DNA of 39,171 nt from Weissella cibaria (GCF_004521965.1 NZ_SDGK01000061.1:1-39171); one strand, 5' to 3'; positions 17,205 through 26,408 are shown, counted from the first letter of the stretch. The notes: generated by a model from the letters alone, not told the origin. Numbers and translations: made by a program.

Positions 17205-17237
17205 AAAAGCACGTGCGAATTATTTGCGCGTGCTTTT
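17205..17237. terminator. Terminator after manA
   Basis: AAAAGCACG-t-GC pairs with GC-GCGTGCTTTT around a short loop; A tract on the left and T tract on the right make it usable in both directions. It separates manA from murT. Confidence 0.8.
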
Positions 17238-17256
17238 ACGCTATATTCCTATCGGC

Positions 17257-17286
17257 CTGACTTTTTACGTGCGAAAATGGTACACT
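17257..17286 (+). promoter_or_regulatory. Promoter of murT-gatD
   Basis: CTGACT (17257-17262) and TACACT (17281-17286, preceded by TGG as an extended -10) are 18 bases apart, about 55 bases before the murT ATG. Confidence 0.55.
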
Positions 17287-17341
17287 ATAGACTAGTTATT
17301 TTGACAAATAAACATCGGTGACGATGTAGTAGGAGGACGAT

Positions 17342-18694
17342 ATGAGCTTAAAGAGTGCATTGGCAACTTTTGTTGGTAAAAGTTCATACGTGGTACTGCA
17401 TGATATTTTGCGTCGTGGTGGTACATCATTGCCAGGTAAATTGGCAACGAAGATTGACCCTGAAGTCATGACAACGTTGGCTGAGAAGTATGACGTTATT
17501 TTGATTACAGGTACGAATGGTAAGACGTTGACAACAACATTGACTACACGTGTCTTGCGCGAACAATTCCCTGATGTGATTACAAACCCATCTGGTTCGA
17601 ATATGATGCAAGGTATCACGGGAACGATGTTGACGGCGAAAGTAACTGGTAAGTCACACCGCCCAATTGCGCTTTTGGAAGTTGATGAAGCGAACGTGGA
17701 AGAAGTTGCACGTCAATTAAAGCCAATGGCCTTTGTGTTGACGAACATCTTCCGTGACCAATTGGATCGTTTTGGTGAGATTTACACGACCTACGATAAG
17801 ATTTTGAAGGGCATTCGTTTGTTCCCTGAGGCAACGGTGATTGCGAACGCTGATTCACCAATCTTCATGCGCGGCGATTTGCCAAATCCAAAGGTATATT
17901 ACGGGTTTAACCACTTGCCAGCGGATGGTGATATGAAGGCTCCTCACAACACGGACGGTGTGCTATCACCAACTGATGACACGGTGCTGCACTATCGCTT
18001 TATGACATTCGGTAATCAAGGTGATTACTTCTCAGTTTCCGACGATTTTAAGCGTCCTGAGTTGGATTATGCCGTAACGAAGATTAATGAGATGACACCC
18101 CGTTATTCAAACTTTGATATTGATGGCGAGACGTATCAAATTGAAATCGGTGGCATGTACAACATCTATAACGCGCTAGCTGCGTACACGGTTGGTCGTT
18201 TCTTAGGTGTTACCACGCAGCAAATTCACCACGCTTTTGAATCAAATGCGCAAATCTTCGGTCGTCAAGAAGCGGTTGACGTCAACGGTAAGGAAGTTAC
18301 GATTGTCTTGATTAAGAACCCGGTTGGCGCAAATCAAGTCATCGATATGATGAAGACAGACGATCAACCATTCTCATTGATTGCACTGTTGAATGCGAAC
18401 TATGCGGATGGTATCGATACGAGTTGGATCTGGGATACGGACTTTGAATCATTGAAGGATTCAGGCATGCAAGCCATTGCAACTGGTGGTGAGCGTTACA
18501 AGGACTTGTATGTCCGTGTGAAGATGGCTGGATACGGTGAACACCCGGTTTACCAAGATCTCAAGCAAATTGTCAAGGCAATCGACGAGATGCCAACGAA
18601 GCGCGTGTACATTGCCGCAACTTATACGGCAATGCTACAACTACGTGCCCAATTGGCACAACAAGGCTTTATCAAGACTGGTATGGGAGAATAA
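17342..18694 (+). CDS. murT: Lipid II isoglutaminyl synthase, MurT subunit (cysteine-free)
   Basis: MurT is the Mur-ligase-like subunit of the MurT-GatD complex, which amidates D-Glu of the lipid II stem peptide to D-isoglutamine at the inner membrane face. The 450-residue protein has the ATP-binding GTNGKT (57-62), GSNMMQGITGT, NIFRDQLDRFGE, and the C-terminal DUF1727 domain with DGIDTSWIWD (near 355-365), where the essential Asp of S. aureus MurT lies. In other MurT proteins a four-cysteine zinc ribbon is inserted in the central domain before FKRPELDY. Here that region (about 207-236) is of ordinary length but reads SPTDDTVLHYR and FSVSDDFKRP, and the whole protein contains no cysteine. AGGAGGACGAT precedes the ATG. 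gatD begins four bases after the stop, so the pair is one transcript. Confidence 0.95.
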   Translation: MSLKSALATFVGKSSYVVLHDILRRGGTSLPGKLATKIDPEVMTTLAEKYDVILITGTNGKTLTTTLTTRVLREQFPDVITNPSGSNMMQGITGTMLTAKVTGKSHRPIALLEVDEANVEEVARQLKPMAFVLTNIFRDQLDRFGEIYTTYDKILKGIRLFPEATVIANADSPIFMRGDLPNPKVYYGFNHLPADGDMKAPHNTDGVLSPTDDTVLHYRFMTFGNQGDYFSVSDDFKRPELDYAVTKINEMTPRYSNFDIDGETYQIEIGGMYNIYNALAAYTVGRFLGVTTQQIHHAFESNAQIFGRQEAVDVNGKEVTIVLIKNPVGANQVIDMMKTDDQPFSLIALLNANYADGIDTSWIWDTDFESLKDSGMQAIATGGERYKDLYVRVKMAGYGEHPVYQDLKQIVKAIDEMPTKRVYIAATYTAMLQLRAQLAQQGFIKTGMGE

Positions 18695-18698
18695 AATC

Positions 18699-19409
18699 AT
18701 GGCAGCAGAGTATGTTTTGCACACCGCGCACTTGTACGGTGATTTGATGAACACTTACGGTGACTACGGTAACATTGTGGCGATGCGTTTCTATGCATCG
18801 CAAATCGGTGTCGATGTCGACGTAGAGTTGATTTCATTGGGCGATGAGTTTGATGATAAGAAGTACGATTTTGTGCTGTTCGGTGGTGGACAAGACTACG
18901 AAGAGCAAATCGTTGCAGAAGATTTGAAGTTTAAAGCAGATGCTATCAAGCGCTACATCGAATCAGATGGCCCATTGTTGGGTGTTTGCGGTGGTTTCCA
19001 ATTGTTGGGTCACTACTTCTTGTTGGCTGATGGGACGCGTGTTGAGGGAATTTCCGTCATGGACCACTACACGTTGAACCAACAACACAGCCGTTTTATT
19101 GGTAATGTCTTGATTAAGGACGAAGTTAACGGCAACGAGTACCGCGGTTTCGAAAACCACCAAGGGCGTACATTCTTGGGTGAAGGCGAGCGCCCATTGG
19201 GTAAGGTCTTGCAAGGTAAGGGAAACAACGGTGAAGATGGCGGTGAAGGACTTGTGTACCGCAATGTTTACGGGACGTACTTTCACGGACCTATCTTTAC
19301 GCGTAACGGAAACTTGGCTTTGCACGTATTGCAAACAGCTTTGGAACGCAAGTACCCAGAAGTAAACTGGGCTGAAAAGATGGCAGATATCAAGCCAGAA
19401 GCATTCTAA
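18699..19409 (+). CDS. gatD: Lipid II isoglutaminyl synthase, GatD subunit
   Basis: GatD is the glutamine amidotransferase subunit that releases ammonia from glutamine and passes it to MurT. I place the start at ATG 18699, preceded by GGGAGA and four bases after murT; an upstream open frame inside murT is not coding. The 236-residue product shows the class-I amidotransferase nucleophile elbow GVCGGFQLLG with Cys97, LFGGGQDYEEQ near 60-70, and FENHQGRT with the conserved His. This is the CobB/CobQ-like GatD arrangement (Cys-His, without the usual third Glu). The neighbour and length match other Gram-positive operons. Inhibition of this complex sensitises other cocci to beta-lactams, which is known for S. 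aureus and not shown here. Confidence 0.95.
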   Translation: MAAEYVLHTAHLYGDLMNTYGDYGNIVAMRFYASQIGVDVDVELISLGDEFDDKKYDFVLFGGGQDYEEQIVAEDLKFKADAIKRYIESDGPLLGVCGGFQLLGHYFLLADGTRVEGISVMDHYTLNQQHSRFIGNVLIKDEVNGNEYRGFENHQGRTFLGEGERPLGKVLQGKGNNGEDGGEGLVYRNVYGTYFHGPIFTRNGNLALHVLQTALERKYPEVNWAEKMADIKPEAF

Positions 19410-19414
19410 TGATA

Positions 19415-19501
19415 ATTGGAACGAGGCTGGGACAGAAGTCTCTGTCTCAGCCTTAAAAGCCGCCAATCTCCCGATTTAAAATCGGAGGATTGGCGGCTTT
19501 T
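19415..19501 (+). repeat. Two-hairpin intergenic element with terminator
   Basis: Two hairpins stand back to back. AGGCTGGGACAGA (19424-19436) pairs with TCTGTCTCAGCCT (19441-19453). Then AAAAGCCGCCAATC (19455-19468) pairs with GATTGGCGGCTTTT (19488-19501), with an inner CCGATTT/AAATCGG stem. The GGAACGAGGCTGGGACAGAA start resembles a dispersed element I know from intergenic regions of many Lactobacillales, so it may be repeated in this genome. The second hairpin can act as a terminator for murT-gatD. About 100 bases of unassigned sequence follow, before the metallopeptidase-like gene. Confidence 0.6.
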
Positions 19502-19609
19502 AAACGTGTTCCGAAAGACTGAACCCGATGATAACGTTGTTTGGTCTCGCTCTCGTTTTTTTTAAACTAAATGCAATAAAACAAATTTGAAAATAGTGGG
19601 ATTTACGAA

Positions 19610-20596
19610 ATGGGGATGAAAAAACCAGTGGCGCGAGTTAGTTTGGGCGCCGGCGTCGTGGGTGCTAGTGTAGCACTATTGGGCACGACAACACAGGCAA
19701 GTGAATTTGGTATTACGAAAGCGCGGGCTGATCAAGATGTCTCGACATATGTCCACAAGACATTTGCGAATCAGGCGAAGACTTACCATAAAATTTCGCC
19801 CTCGCTTTGGCCAAATAATAAGAACGTTAACCAATAGGCCATTGTCAAGGGGGTGGATGATAAGAAGTTCTGGATGGTGACGCCAACGGGTAAGGTGTCA
19901 GACATGACTGAAAAAGAAGCGCTTAGGTATGATATCGATCCCCAACCGCTATCAGGTTGGTTTATGGCGTTTAATGCGCACGAAATTTTCCACGGGACAG
20001 AACAGGAGGGCTGGGCTTCGCCGAATAAGCACTACAACCCAGACCAAAACGAGTATTCGAAGCACACGGATGCGCGCCGCATTCGATTGCAATTGCAAGA
20101 ACAGTTGATGGCGGCGTACACGAATAAGTCTGGAAAGTCATTGGCGCAAGCGTTGGCGACGTACCGTTACGACAAGAAGAACTACAAGGCAACCTTTGAG
20201 GGCGATCGTGTGGAAGAAACGGCGTACTACTACGAGATTCGTTCATCACTATTTGCTGGTTATCCAGACAAGGTGAATACGATGAAACAAAACAATCAAG
20301 CTGTGCGGACATTATTTAAGCAAAACCGCTTGGCTTACCTAGATAGTGGTGCATACGCTGAAACGTATAACGTCGGTGCGTTGGCGTCATTTATTCTTGA
20401 TTGGCAAGCTGATAAGCAAGGTATCTCACGTGATACGTGGAAGAAGGCCATGGCTTCTGATAAGATGAATCCGATGGACTACCTCGATAAGCATGCCAAG
20501 ATTTTTTACATCCCACCATACAAGGCCACGATGACGAATGTTGAGTACAAGACGATGTACAAGAAGATTTTAAATTACAAGAATTTAGCCGATTAA
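19610..20596 (+). pseudogene. Secreted HExxH metallopeptidase-like protein, interrupted by TAG
   Basis: One continuous frame of 328 codons is broken only by an amber codon, TAG at 19835-19837 (codon 76). Before it lies a signal peptide (KKPVARVSLGAGVVGASVAL, likely cut after TTTQA) and the start of the mature protein. After it the frame continues undisturbed for 252 codons, carrying WFMAFNAHEIFHGTEQEGW (about residues 122-140). This HEIFH fits the zinc-binding HExxH of metallopeptidases; a third ligand may be one of the acidic residues in GDRVEETAYYYE (about 203-214), as in gluzincin-like enzymes. I cannot name the family. The restored length and smooth codon use suggest very recent loss, or readthrough. 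ATG 19610 is preceded by GGGA at nine bases. A terminator follows at 20602. Confidence 0.7.
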
Positions 20597-20601
20597 ATTA
20601 C

Positions 20602-20637
20602 AAGAAGGGAACGGTTGCGAGTTCTCTTCTTTTTTTA
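20602..20637 (+). terminator. Terminator after HExxH gene
   Basis: AAGAAGGGAAC (20602-20612) pairs with GTTCTCTTCTT (20621-20631) with one G·T, followed by a run of T. Confidence 0.85.
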
Positions 20638-20714
20638 TAAGTGAAATTTCGTTATACTGGTATACGAGTGGCAAACTGCAAAAAATGGTTTGGCAAACGG
20701 AAAGGTGGTCGCAT

Positions 20715-21311
20715 ATGGCGCAACTGTTTTATCGTTACGGCGCGATGGCAAGCGGTAAGAGTATCGAAATTTTAAAAGTCGCACACAACTATGAAACACA
20801 ACAACGCCATGTGCTTTTATTGACGAGTGCGCTAGATAATCGTTCTGGGGTTGGTGAAATTGCATCACGGATTGGGATGCAACGTTCAGCCACAGCAATT
20901 ACTGAGCAGGACGACCTGTTCGCATTAATTCACAGTCAAGATGAGGTTGCTGCAGTCTTAATCGACGAAGCCCAATTTATGACCAAAGCCCAGGTGTTAC
21001 AACTGACACGGGTAGTGGATGAGTTACATATTCCTGTCTTGGCCTTCGGGTTGAAGAATGACGCGTTTAATAACTTATTCCCGGGATCAGAAGCTTTGCT
21101 GATTTATGCGGATAAAATCGAGGAAATGAAGACGCTTTGTTCATTCTGCGGTCGTAAGGCGACGATGAACTTACGCATTTCTGACGGTCGGCCCGTTTAT
21201 GAAGGCGCACAGGTGCAAATTGGTGGGGATGAAGCCTACATGCCAGTTTGCCGTTATCACTATAATCACCCAGACATGGCAGCGATTGCCCGTCGTGTTG
21301 TTAAGCACTAA
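20715..21311 (+). CDS. tdk: Thymidine kinase
   Basis: This type II thymidine kinase phosphorylates thymidine (and deoxyuridine) with ATP in pyrimidine salvage. ATG 20715 is preceded by AAAGGTGG; the 198-residue length is normal. Motifs are [11 protein letters not shown] (P-loop, residues about 8-18), VLIDEAQFM (Walker B with the catalytic Glu, about 80-88), [10 protein letters not shown], and the zinc-binding set CSFCGRKAT (two Cys, about 140-143) with CRYH near the end. It opens the conserved Firmicutes order tdk-prfA-prmC-tsaC-glyA-upp; prfA starts 32 bases later. A TGGTATAC stretch at 20651-20658 could be part of the promoter. Confidence 0.95.
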   Translation: MAQLFYRYGAMASGKSIEILKVAHNYETQQRHVLLLTSALDNRSGVGEIASRIGMQRSATAITEQDDLFALIHSQDEVAAVLIDEAQFMTKAQVLQLTRVVDELHIPVLAFGLKNDAFNNLFPGSEALLIYADKIEEMKTLCSFCGRKATMNLRISDGRPVYEGAQVQIGGDEAYMPVCRYHYNHPDMAAIARRVVKH

Positions 21312-21343
21312 TACATACTTAAAGAAGAGGAATTGTAAATCAC

Positions 21344-22429
21344 ATGGATGAGATTTTTGAGAAGGTCCAAGCGGTTGTTGACCGTTACGACGAAATCAGC
21401 GAAATGATTTCTGACCCTGATGTCATTTCAGATACGCAACGTTTCATGGCGCTTTCTAAGGAAGAAGGTAGCTTGCGTGAAACTGTTGAGACGTTTAAGC
21501 GCTACAAGGATGTTGTTGACGGTATCGAAGGCAACGAAGAGATGTTGAACGAAGGCTTGGGCGACGCTGAATTGGAAGAAATGGCCAAAGATGAGTTGAA
21601 GGAGCTAAAGGCAGAAAAGGAAACCCTTGAAGAGCAAATCAAGATTTTGCTTTTGCCAAAGGATCCAAACGATGATAAGAACATCATCATGGAAATCCAC
21701 GGGGCTGCCGGTGGTGATGAAGGGGCTTTGTTTGCGGCTGACTTGTACGGCATGTACCAACGCTACGCTGAAAAGCAAGGTTGGAACGTTGAAATTATCG
21801 ATGAAAACAAAACTGAAATCGGTGGGTACAAGGAAATCGTTTTGATGATTACGGGTAACAACGTTTATTCAAAGTTGAAGTTTGAGAACGGTGCGCACCG
21901 TGTGCAACGTGTCCCTGAAACGGAATCAGCTGGGCGTGTGCACACGTCAACGGCTACTGTTGGTGTGATGCCAGAATACGAAGACGTTGATATTGAAATT
22001 GAAGACAAGGATTTGCGTGTCGATGTGTACCGCTCATCTGGTGCCGGTGGACAGCACGTTAACAAGACGTCATCAGCTGTGCGTATGACCCACTTGCCTT
22101 CTGGTATCGTAGTGGCAATGCAAGACCAACGTTCGCAACAACAAAACCGTGCGAAGGCGTTGGAAATTTTGAAGGCGCGTGTCTACGATTATTACGCGTC
22201 ACAAAACGAAGCTGAATACGCTGAGCAACGTAAGACGGCGGTTGGTACGGGTGATCGTTCAGAACGTATTCGAACGTATAACTACCCACAAAACCGTGTG
22301 ACTGACCACCGTATTGGTTTGTCATTGAACAAGTTGGATCGGATTATGAATGGTGAATTGGAAGACGTGATTGATGCGTTGATTATCGCTGATCAAACGG
22401 CTAAGTTGGAAGAATTGAAGCAAGGATAG
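21344..22429 (+). CDS. prfA: Peptide chain release factor 1
   Basis: RF1 recognises UAA and UAG in the ribosomal A site and triggers release of the finished protein. The 361-residue product has the codon-reading tripeptide in [13 protein letters not shown] (Pro191-Glu192-Thr193, the PxT motif that marks RF1 rather than RF2) and the catalytic GGQ in [12 protein letters not shown] (about 233-235), whose Gln is methylated by PrmC, encoded next. AAGAGGAA precedes the ATG by about nine bases. The gene ends in TAG, one of its own target codons. The window's many pseudogene stops include TAG, which an active RF1 would obey. Confidence 0.97.
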   Translation: MDEIFEKVQAVVDRYDEISEMISDPDVISDTQRFMALSKEEGSLRETVETFKRYKDVVDGIEGNEEMLNEGLGDAELEEMAKDELKELKAEKETLEEQIKILLLPKDPNDDKNIIMEIHGAAGGDEGALFAADLYGMYQRYAEKQGWNVEIIDENKTEIGGYKEIVLMITGNNVYSKLKFENGAHRVQRVPETESAGRVHTSTATVGVMPEYEDVDIEIEDKDLRVDVYRSSGAGGQHVNKTSSAVRMTHLPSGIVVAMQDQRSQQQNRAKALEILKARVYDYYASQNEAEYAEQRKTAVGTGDRSERIRTYNYPQNRVTDHRIGLSLNKLDRIMNGELEDVIDALIIADQTAKLEELKQG

Positions 22430-22434
22430 ATAAC

Positions 22435-23298
22435 ATGTTTGATGAACAATGGACAATTCAAGCAGTTTGCGATTGGGGTGATTGGCAACTTGAGCCATAT
22501 ATTCACGACCAAGAAGAGCGACTTGCACAAATCGATTATCTGCTAACGGGGATGATGGATTGGAACTATGCGCAATTGGCGAATAACTTGAATACGGTCT
22601 TAGAGGACGAGAAGCGGTTACGTTTCATGGTTGCCGTCCGGGCAATTAAGGGTGGTCAACCAGTGCAGTACGCGCTGGGCCACGCTGCGTTCTATGGCCG
22701 CGAGTTCAACGTTGATCGACGTGTTTTGATTCCACGCCAGGAGACTGAAGAATTAGTTGAATGGGTACTAAACGATCATAAAGCAACTGGGACAGCACAA
22801 CGCGTGCTCGACATTGGAACTGGTTCAGGGGCGATTGCGGTAACAATTGGGGCTGAACGACCAACCTGGAATGTGACTGGGGCGGATATTTCAGCAGATG
22901 CGTTAGTAGTAGCGCAAGCCAACGCTGACCAGTTCGCCAAGCAGGTTAAGTTCATTGAAAGTGACTTGTTTAGCAAAGCAACTGGGCAATACGACATCAT
23001 TATTTCGAACCCACCTTATATTAGTGAGGCGGAACGTGATGTGATGGATGAGTCAGTTATCATGTACGAACCAGATTTGGCTTTGTTTGCTGATGATGAG
23101 GGGTTAGCCTTGTACAAACAAATGGCAGCCCAATTACTCACTTACTTGGCACCCAACGGGACAGCGTACTTTGAAATTGGCTATCAACAAGGGCCAGCTT
23201 TGTTAGCGGTCTTTGGCGAGTTGCCTGGCGTATCAGTAGCGTTGCGTCAAGATATGAGTGGACATGATCGGATGATTAAAGTGTCGCGGGAGGCATAA
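22435..23298 (+). CDS. prmC: Release factor glutamine methyltransferase
   Basis: PrmC (HemK) transfers a methyl group from S-adenosylmethionine to the GGQ glutamine of release factors, which raises their release rate. The 287-residue product has the N-terminal helical domain, VQYALGHAAFYGREFNV with PRQETEELVEW, SAM-binding VLDIGTGSGAIAV (about 123-135) and the catalytic IISNPPYIS (about 187-195). ATG lies five bases after the prfA stop, so translation is coupled with its substrate's gene. tsaC follows six bases later. It could be mistaken for other N6/Q methylases, but context settles it. Confidence 0.96.
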   Translation: MFDEQWTIQAVCDWGDWQLEPYIHDQEERLAQIDYLLTGMMDWNYAQLANNLNTVLEDEKRLRFMVAVRAIKGGQPVQYALGHAAFYGREFNVDRRVLIPRQETEELVEWVLNDHKATGTAQRVLDIGTGSGAIAVTIGAERPTWNVTGADISADALVVAQANADQFAKQVKFIESDLFSKATGQYDIIISNPPYISEAERDVMDESVIMYEPDLALFADDEGLALYKQMAAQLLTYLAPNGTAYFEIGYQQGPALLAVFGELPGVSVALRQDMSGHDRMIKVSREA

Positions 23299-23303
23299 AG
23301 AGT

Positions 23304-24332
23304 ATGGCAGAGACGAAAATTTGGTCGGCCGACGAATTGCTAGCAGCCGTTCGTGCGATTAAGCGCGGATCACTGGTAGCGTTCCCGACTGAAACGGTGT
23401 ACGGCTTGGGTGCCGATGCCTTTAATGAAAAAGCAGTTAGTAGAGTGTACGCAGCAAAAGGCCGACCATCGGATAATCCGTTGATTGTCCACGTCGCTGA
23501 CATGGAACAAGTTGATCGCTTTGCGGTGGTTAATGCGTGGGCCGAAATGTTAATGGACGCCTTTTGGCCAGGACCTTTGACGATGATTTTGCCAGTCAAG
23601 CCAGGTACAGTGTCAACGACGGTAACGGGGGGCTTGGATACTGTTGCCGCCCGGATGCCGGATAACGACGTGACACGGGCGTTGATTCGTGAGGCAGATG
23701 CGCCCATGGTTGGTCCATCTGCGAACACGTCAGGGAAGCCATCACCAACAACTGCCCAACACGTTTATCATGATTTGCATGGTAAGATTTCAGGCATCTT
23801 GGACGATGGTGCGACAAAGATTGGGGTGGAGTCGACGGTGATTGATTTGTCGACAGATACACCAGCTGTGTTGCGTCCTGGTAAGATTACGCCAGCCCAA
23901 ATCGAAGCAGTTTTGGGTGTGCCGGTGGACTCTGAAATTAAGCACGTTGATGCAGATGAAGCGCCAAAAGCACCGGGCATGAAGTATCGCCACTATGCAC
24001 CTGATAAAGATGTCTATATGGTGGCACCGGAAGATTGGACACAGGCGATTATTTGGGCACAAAGCCAATTGGAGCCAGTTGGCTTGATGTTGACGAACGA
24101 TTTAATTGTGAAACACCAGTTGGCCGGCATGGACTTTGTCTGGTCGCTCGGGGATAATGGAGATACTGCAGCAGCGAAATTGTTTGCCGGCTTACGTCAT
24201 TTTGATGATCGTAAGGATGTGTTAACCGTTTTGGTGGCTGCTATGCCAAATACGCCAGAAAATAGTGCTTACAATAACCGTCTTGGCAAGTCGTCAGGCG
24301 GTCACTGGGTAACTGAACTGTTGGCGGATTAA
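23304..24332 (+). CDS. tsaC: Threonylcarbamoyl-AMP synthase (Sua5/YwlC type)
   Basis: This enzyme makes threonylcarbamoyl-AMP from threonine, bicarbonate and ATP, the first step of the t6A modification at position 37 of ANN-reading tRNAs. The 342-residue length shows the long Sua5 form: YrdC domain first (KRGSLVAFPTETVYGLGADA, KGRPSDNPLIVHV, FWPGPLTMIL, MVGPSANTSGKPSPT), then a linker at KAPGMKYRHYAPD (about 228-240) and the smaller Sua5 domain (to LGKSSGGHWVTEL). ATG follows GGGAGGCATAAAGAGT and overlaps the operon closely. Target tRNAs include tRNA-Thr, found at the end of this window. Confidence 0.95.
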   Translation: MAETKIWSADELLAAVRAIKRGSLVAFPTETVYGLGADAFNEKAVSRVYAAKGRPSDNPLIVHVADMEQVDRFAVVNAWAEMLMDAFWPGPLTMILPVKPGTVSTTVTGGLDTVAARMPDNDVTRALIREADAPMVGPSANTSGKPSPTTAQHVYHDLHGKISGILDDGATKIGVESTVIDLSTDTPAVLRPGKITPAQIEAVLGVPVDSEIKHVDADEAPKAPGMKYRHYAPDKDVYMVAPEDWTQAIIWAQSQLEPVGLMLTNDLIVKHQLAGMDFVWSLGDNGDTAAAKLFAGLRHFDDRKDVLTVLVAAMPNTPENSAYNNRLGKSSGGHWVTELLAD

Positions 24333-24379
24333 TTTTGGGGCTGTAATAGTTATTGGGGATATATAGGAGGTCATTGCGA

Positions 24380-25630
24380 ATGACAAATTATCGTGAATTT
24401 GATCCAGAGTTGTGGGCAGCGATTGATCGTGAAAGCGACCGCCAAGAACACAATATTGAATTGATTGCATCTGAGAACATTGCATCAGCAGGTGTCCGTG
24501 CGGCACAAGGTAGTATTTTGACAAATAAGTACGCTGAAGGTTATCCAGGTAAGCGTTACTACGGTGGTACAGAATACATCGACCAAGTTGAACAATTGGC
24601 TATCGACCGGGCAATGGAATTGTTTGGTGCCGAATACGCCAATGTGCAACCGCATTCAGGTTCGCAAGCGAATGCGGCTGTTTATGCGGCTTTACTTGAT
24701 CACGGAGACCACGTGTTGGGGATGGACTTGAATGCTGGTGGTCACTTGACACACGGATCATCAGTTAACTTCTCGGGTAAGACTTACCAATTTCACTCAT
24801 ACGGATTGGATGAGAACGAATTGATTGATTACGATCAAGTGCAAGCGTTGGCCGATGAGTTCCAGCCTAAGTTGATTGTGACGGGTGCGTCAGCATATTC
24901 ACGATTCATTGACTTTGACCGCTTCCGTCAAATCGCCGATTCAGTTGGTGCTTATTTGATGGTCGATATGGCCCACATCGCCGGTTTAATTGCAGCCGGT
25001 GTTCACCCATCACCAGTTGGCATTGCAGATGTTGTGACCACAACGACGCACAAGACGTTGCGTGGTCCACGTGGTGGTATGATTTTGGCCAAGGCTGAAT
25101 TAGGTAAGAAGTTGAACTCAGCGGTCTTTCCAGGCACGCAAGGTGGTCCATTGGAACACGTGATTGCGGGTAAGGCAGCTGCGTTCTATGAGGATATGCA
25201 ACCTAGCTTCAAGGCATATGGTCAACAAATCGTGGCCAATGCTAAGGCAATGGTCGAAGTCTTCGAGCAATCTGATTTGGTTCGCGTTGTTTCTGGTGGC
25301 ACGGATAACCACCTCTTTAACTTGGATTTGACTGCAACTGGTTTGACGGGTAAGGAAGCGCAAAACTTATTGGATAGTATTCACATTACGACTAATAAGG
25401 AAGCTATTCCAAATGAGCCACGTAGTCCGTTCATTACGTCAGGTATTCGCATCGGAACGCCAGCAATTACGACCCGCGGCTTTAAGGAGCATGAGGCGCG
25501 TCAAGTGGCCCACATGATTTTGCGTGCCTTTGAGAACCACGATAACCAAGAAGTCCTCGATTTGATTGCAGCGGAAGTTATTGCACTGACGGATCAATTC
25601 CCATTGAGCGGAATTGAGCACGCGGAATAA
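24380..25630 (+). CDS. glyA: Serine hydroxymethyltransferase
   Basis: GlyA is a pyridoxal-phosphate enzyme that converts serine and tetrahydrofolate to glycine and 5,10-methylene-THF, the main one-carbon source for thymidylate and purines. I chose ATG 24380 with TAGGAGG ten bases upstream; earlier in-frame ATG lacks a site. The 416-residue product has [44 protein letters not shown] and the Schiff-base lysine in [16 protein letters not shown] (near residue 225). The one-carbon product fits its company in a nucleotide-salvage neighbourhood. It follows tsaC by 47 bases and precedes upp by 42. Confidence 0.97.
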   Translation: MTNYREFDPELWAAIDRESDRQEHNIELIASENIASAGVRAAQGSILTNKYAEGYPGKRYYGGTEYIDQVEQLAIDRAMELFGAEYANVQPHSGSQANAAVYAALLDHGDHVLGMDLNAGGHLTHGSSVNFSGKTYQFHSYGLDENELIDYDQVQALADEFQPKLIVTGASAYSRFIDFDRFRQIADSVGAYLMVDMAHIAGLIAAGVHPSPVGIADVVTTTTHKTLRGPRGGMILAKAELGKKLNSAVFPGTQGGPLEHVIAGKAAAFYEDMQPSFKAYGQQIVANAKAMVEVFEQSDLVRVVSGGTDNHLFNLDLTATGLTGKEAQNLLDSIHITTNKEAIPNEPRSPFITSGIRIGTPAITTRGFKEHEARQVAHMILRAFENHDNQEVLDLIAAEVIALTDQFPLSGIEHAE

Positions 25631-25639
25631 CATAACCTG

Positions 25640-25645
25640 TATAAT
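25640..25645 (+). promoter_or_regulatory. Possible -10 for upp
   Basis: A perfect TATAAT lies ten bases after the glyA stop and 28 before the upp ATG. No good -35 is present at 16-18 bases (TTGAGC lies 20 bases upstream), so a separate upp promoter is only suggested. Confidence 0.35.
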
Positions 25646-25672
25646 AGAAGAAAATGAATTGGAGTAAATGAC

Positions 25673-26302
25673 ATGAGCAAGCTTACTGTTTTTGATCACC
25701 CATTGATTCAACACAAGCTAACGATTATTCGTGATAAGAACGTTGGAACGAAGGAGTTCCGCGAAATTGTTGATGAAATTGCATCATTGATGGCGTACGA
25801 AGTAACGCGTGATTTGCCAGTTGAAGATGTTGTTGTTGAAACACCAGTTGCCAAGACGACGCAAAAGGCGTTGGCTGGTAAGAAGTTGGCTATCGTGCCA
25901 ATTTTGCGTGCCGGTTTGGGCATGGTCGACGGTATTATGAAGTTGATCCCAGCCGCTCGTATCGGTCACATCGGTATGTACCGTGATGAAGAATCATTGG
26001 AGCCAGTTGAATACTTCGTTAAGTTGCCAGAGGATATTGATCAACGCGAAGTGTTGGTTGTTGATCCAATGTTGGCCACTGGTGGTTCAGCGGTCATGGC
26101 GATTGATGCGTTGAAGAAGCGTGGCGCGACGAAGATTAAGTTGATTACGTTGGTTTCAGCCCCAATCGGTGTTGAGACAGTACAAAAGGCCCACCCTGAC
26201 GTTGACGTGTACACGGCTGGTTTGGACGGAGGTTTGAACGAACACGGTTACATTGTCCCAGGTTTGGGTGATGCCGGTGACCGTTTGTTCGGTACTCACT
26301 AA
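25673..26302 (+). CDS. upp: Uracil phosphoribosyltransferase
   Basis: Upp converts uracil and PRPP to UMP, the committed step of uracil salvage. The 209-residue length is exact for the family. Features are [16 protein letters not shown] at the start, [11 protein letters not shown] (about 82-92), [17 protein letters not shown], the PRPP-binding [10 protein letters not shown] (about 130-139) and [13 protein letters not shown] at the C-terminus, the uracil site. TTGGAGTAAATGAC positions the ATG. The uracil permease gene pyrP lies about 1.4 kb downstream, so uptake and conversion of uracil are encoded close together. A terminator follows. Confidence 0.97.
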   Translation: MSKLTVFDHPLIQHKLTIIRDKNVGTKEFREIVDEIASLMAYEVTRDLPVEDVVVETPVAKTTQKALAGKKLAIVPILRAGLGMVDGIMKLIPAARIGHIGMYRDEESLEPVEYFVKLPEDIDQREVLVVDPMLATGGSAVMAIDALKKRGATKIKLITLVSAPIGVETVQKAHPDVDVYTAGLDGGLNEHGYIVPGLGDAGDRLFGTH

Positions 26303-26317
26303 TTGTAAATTGGATAG

Positions 26318-26356
26318 TAGAGGCAGAGTGATTAATATCATTCAGCCTCTATTTTT
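26318..26356 (+). terminator. Terminator after upp
   Basis: TAGAGGC (26318-26324) pairs with GCCTCTA (26345-26351), with an inner GAGTGAT/ATCATTC stem, then five T. It ends the tdk-to-upp run. Confidence 0.8.
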
Positions 26357-26408
26357 GTTACGATTGGGTAGAATGAAAGATATTATCAGTGATGAAAAGG
26401 AGATACAC

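Noticed and set aside
18537-18698. Longer GatD starting inside murT
   Set aside because: The upstream part of that frame is the shadow of the murT C-terminus; ATG 18699 has its own ribosome binding site and gives the usual GatD N-terminus.
19835-19837. Selenocysteine or pyrrolysine at the in-frame stop of the HExxH gene
   Set aside because: The codon is TAG, not TGA; no Pyl or Sec genes or insertion structure are seen, and RF1 (prfA) is present.
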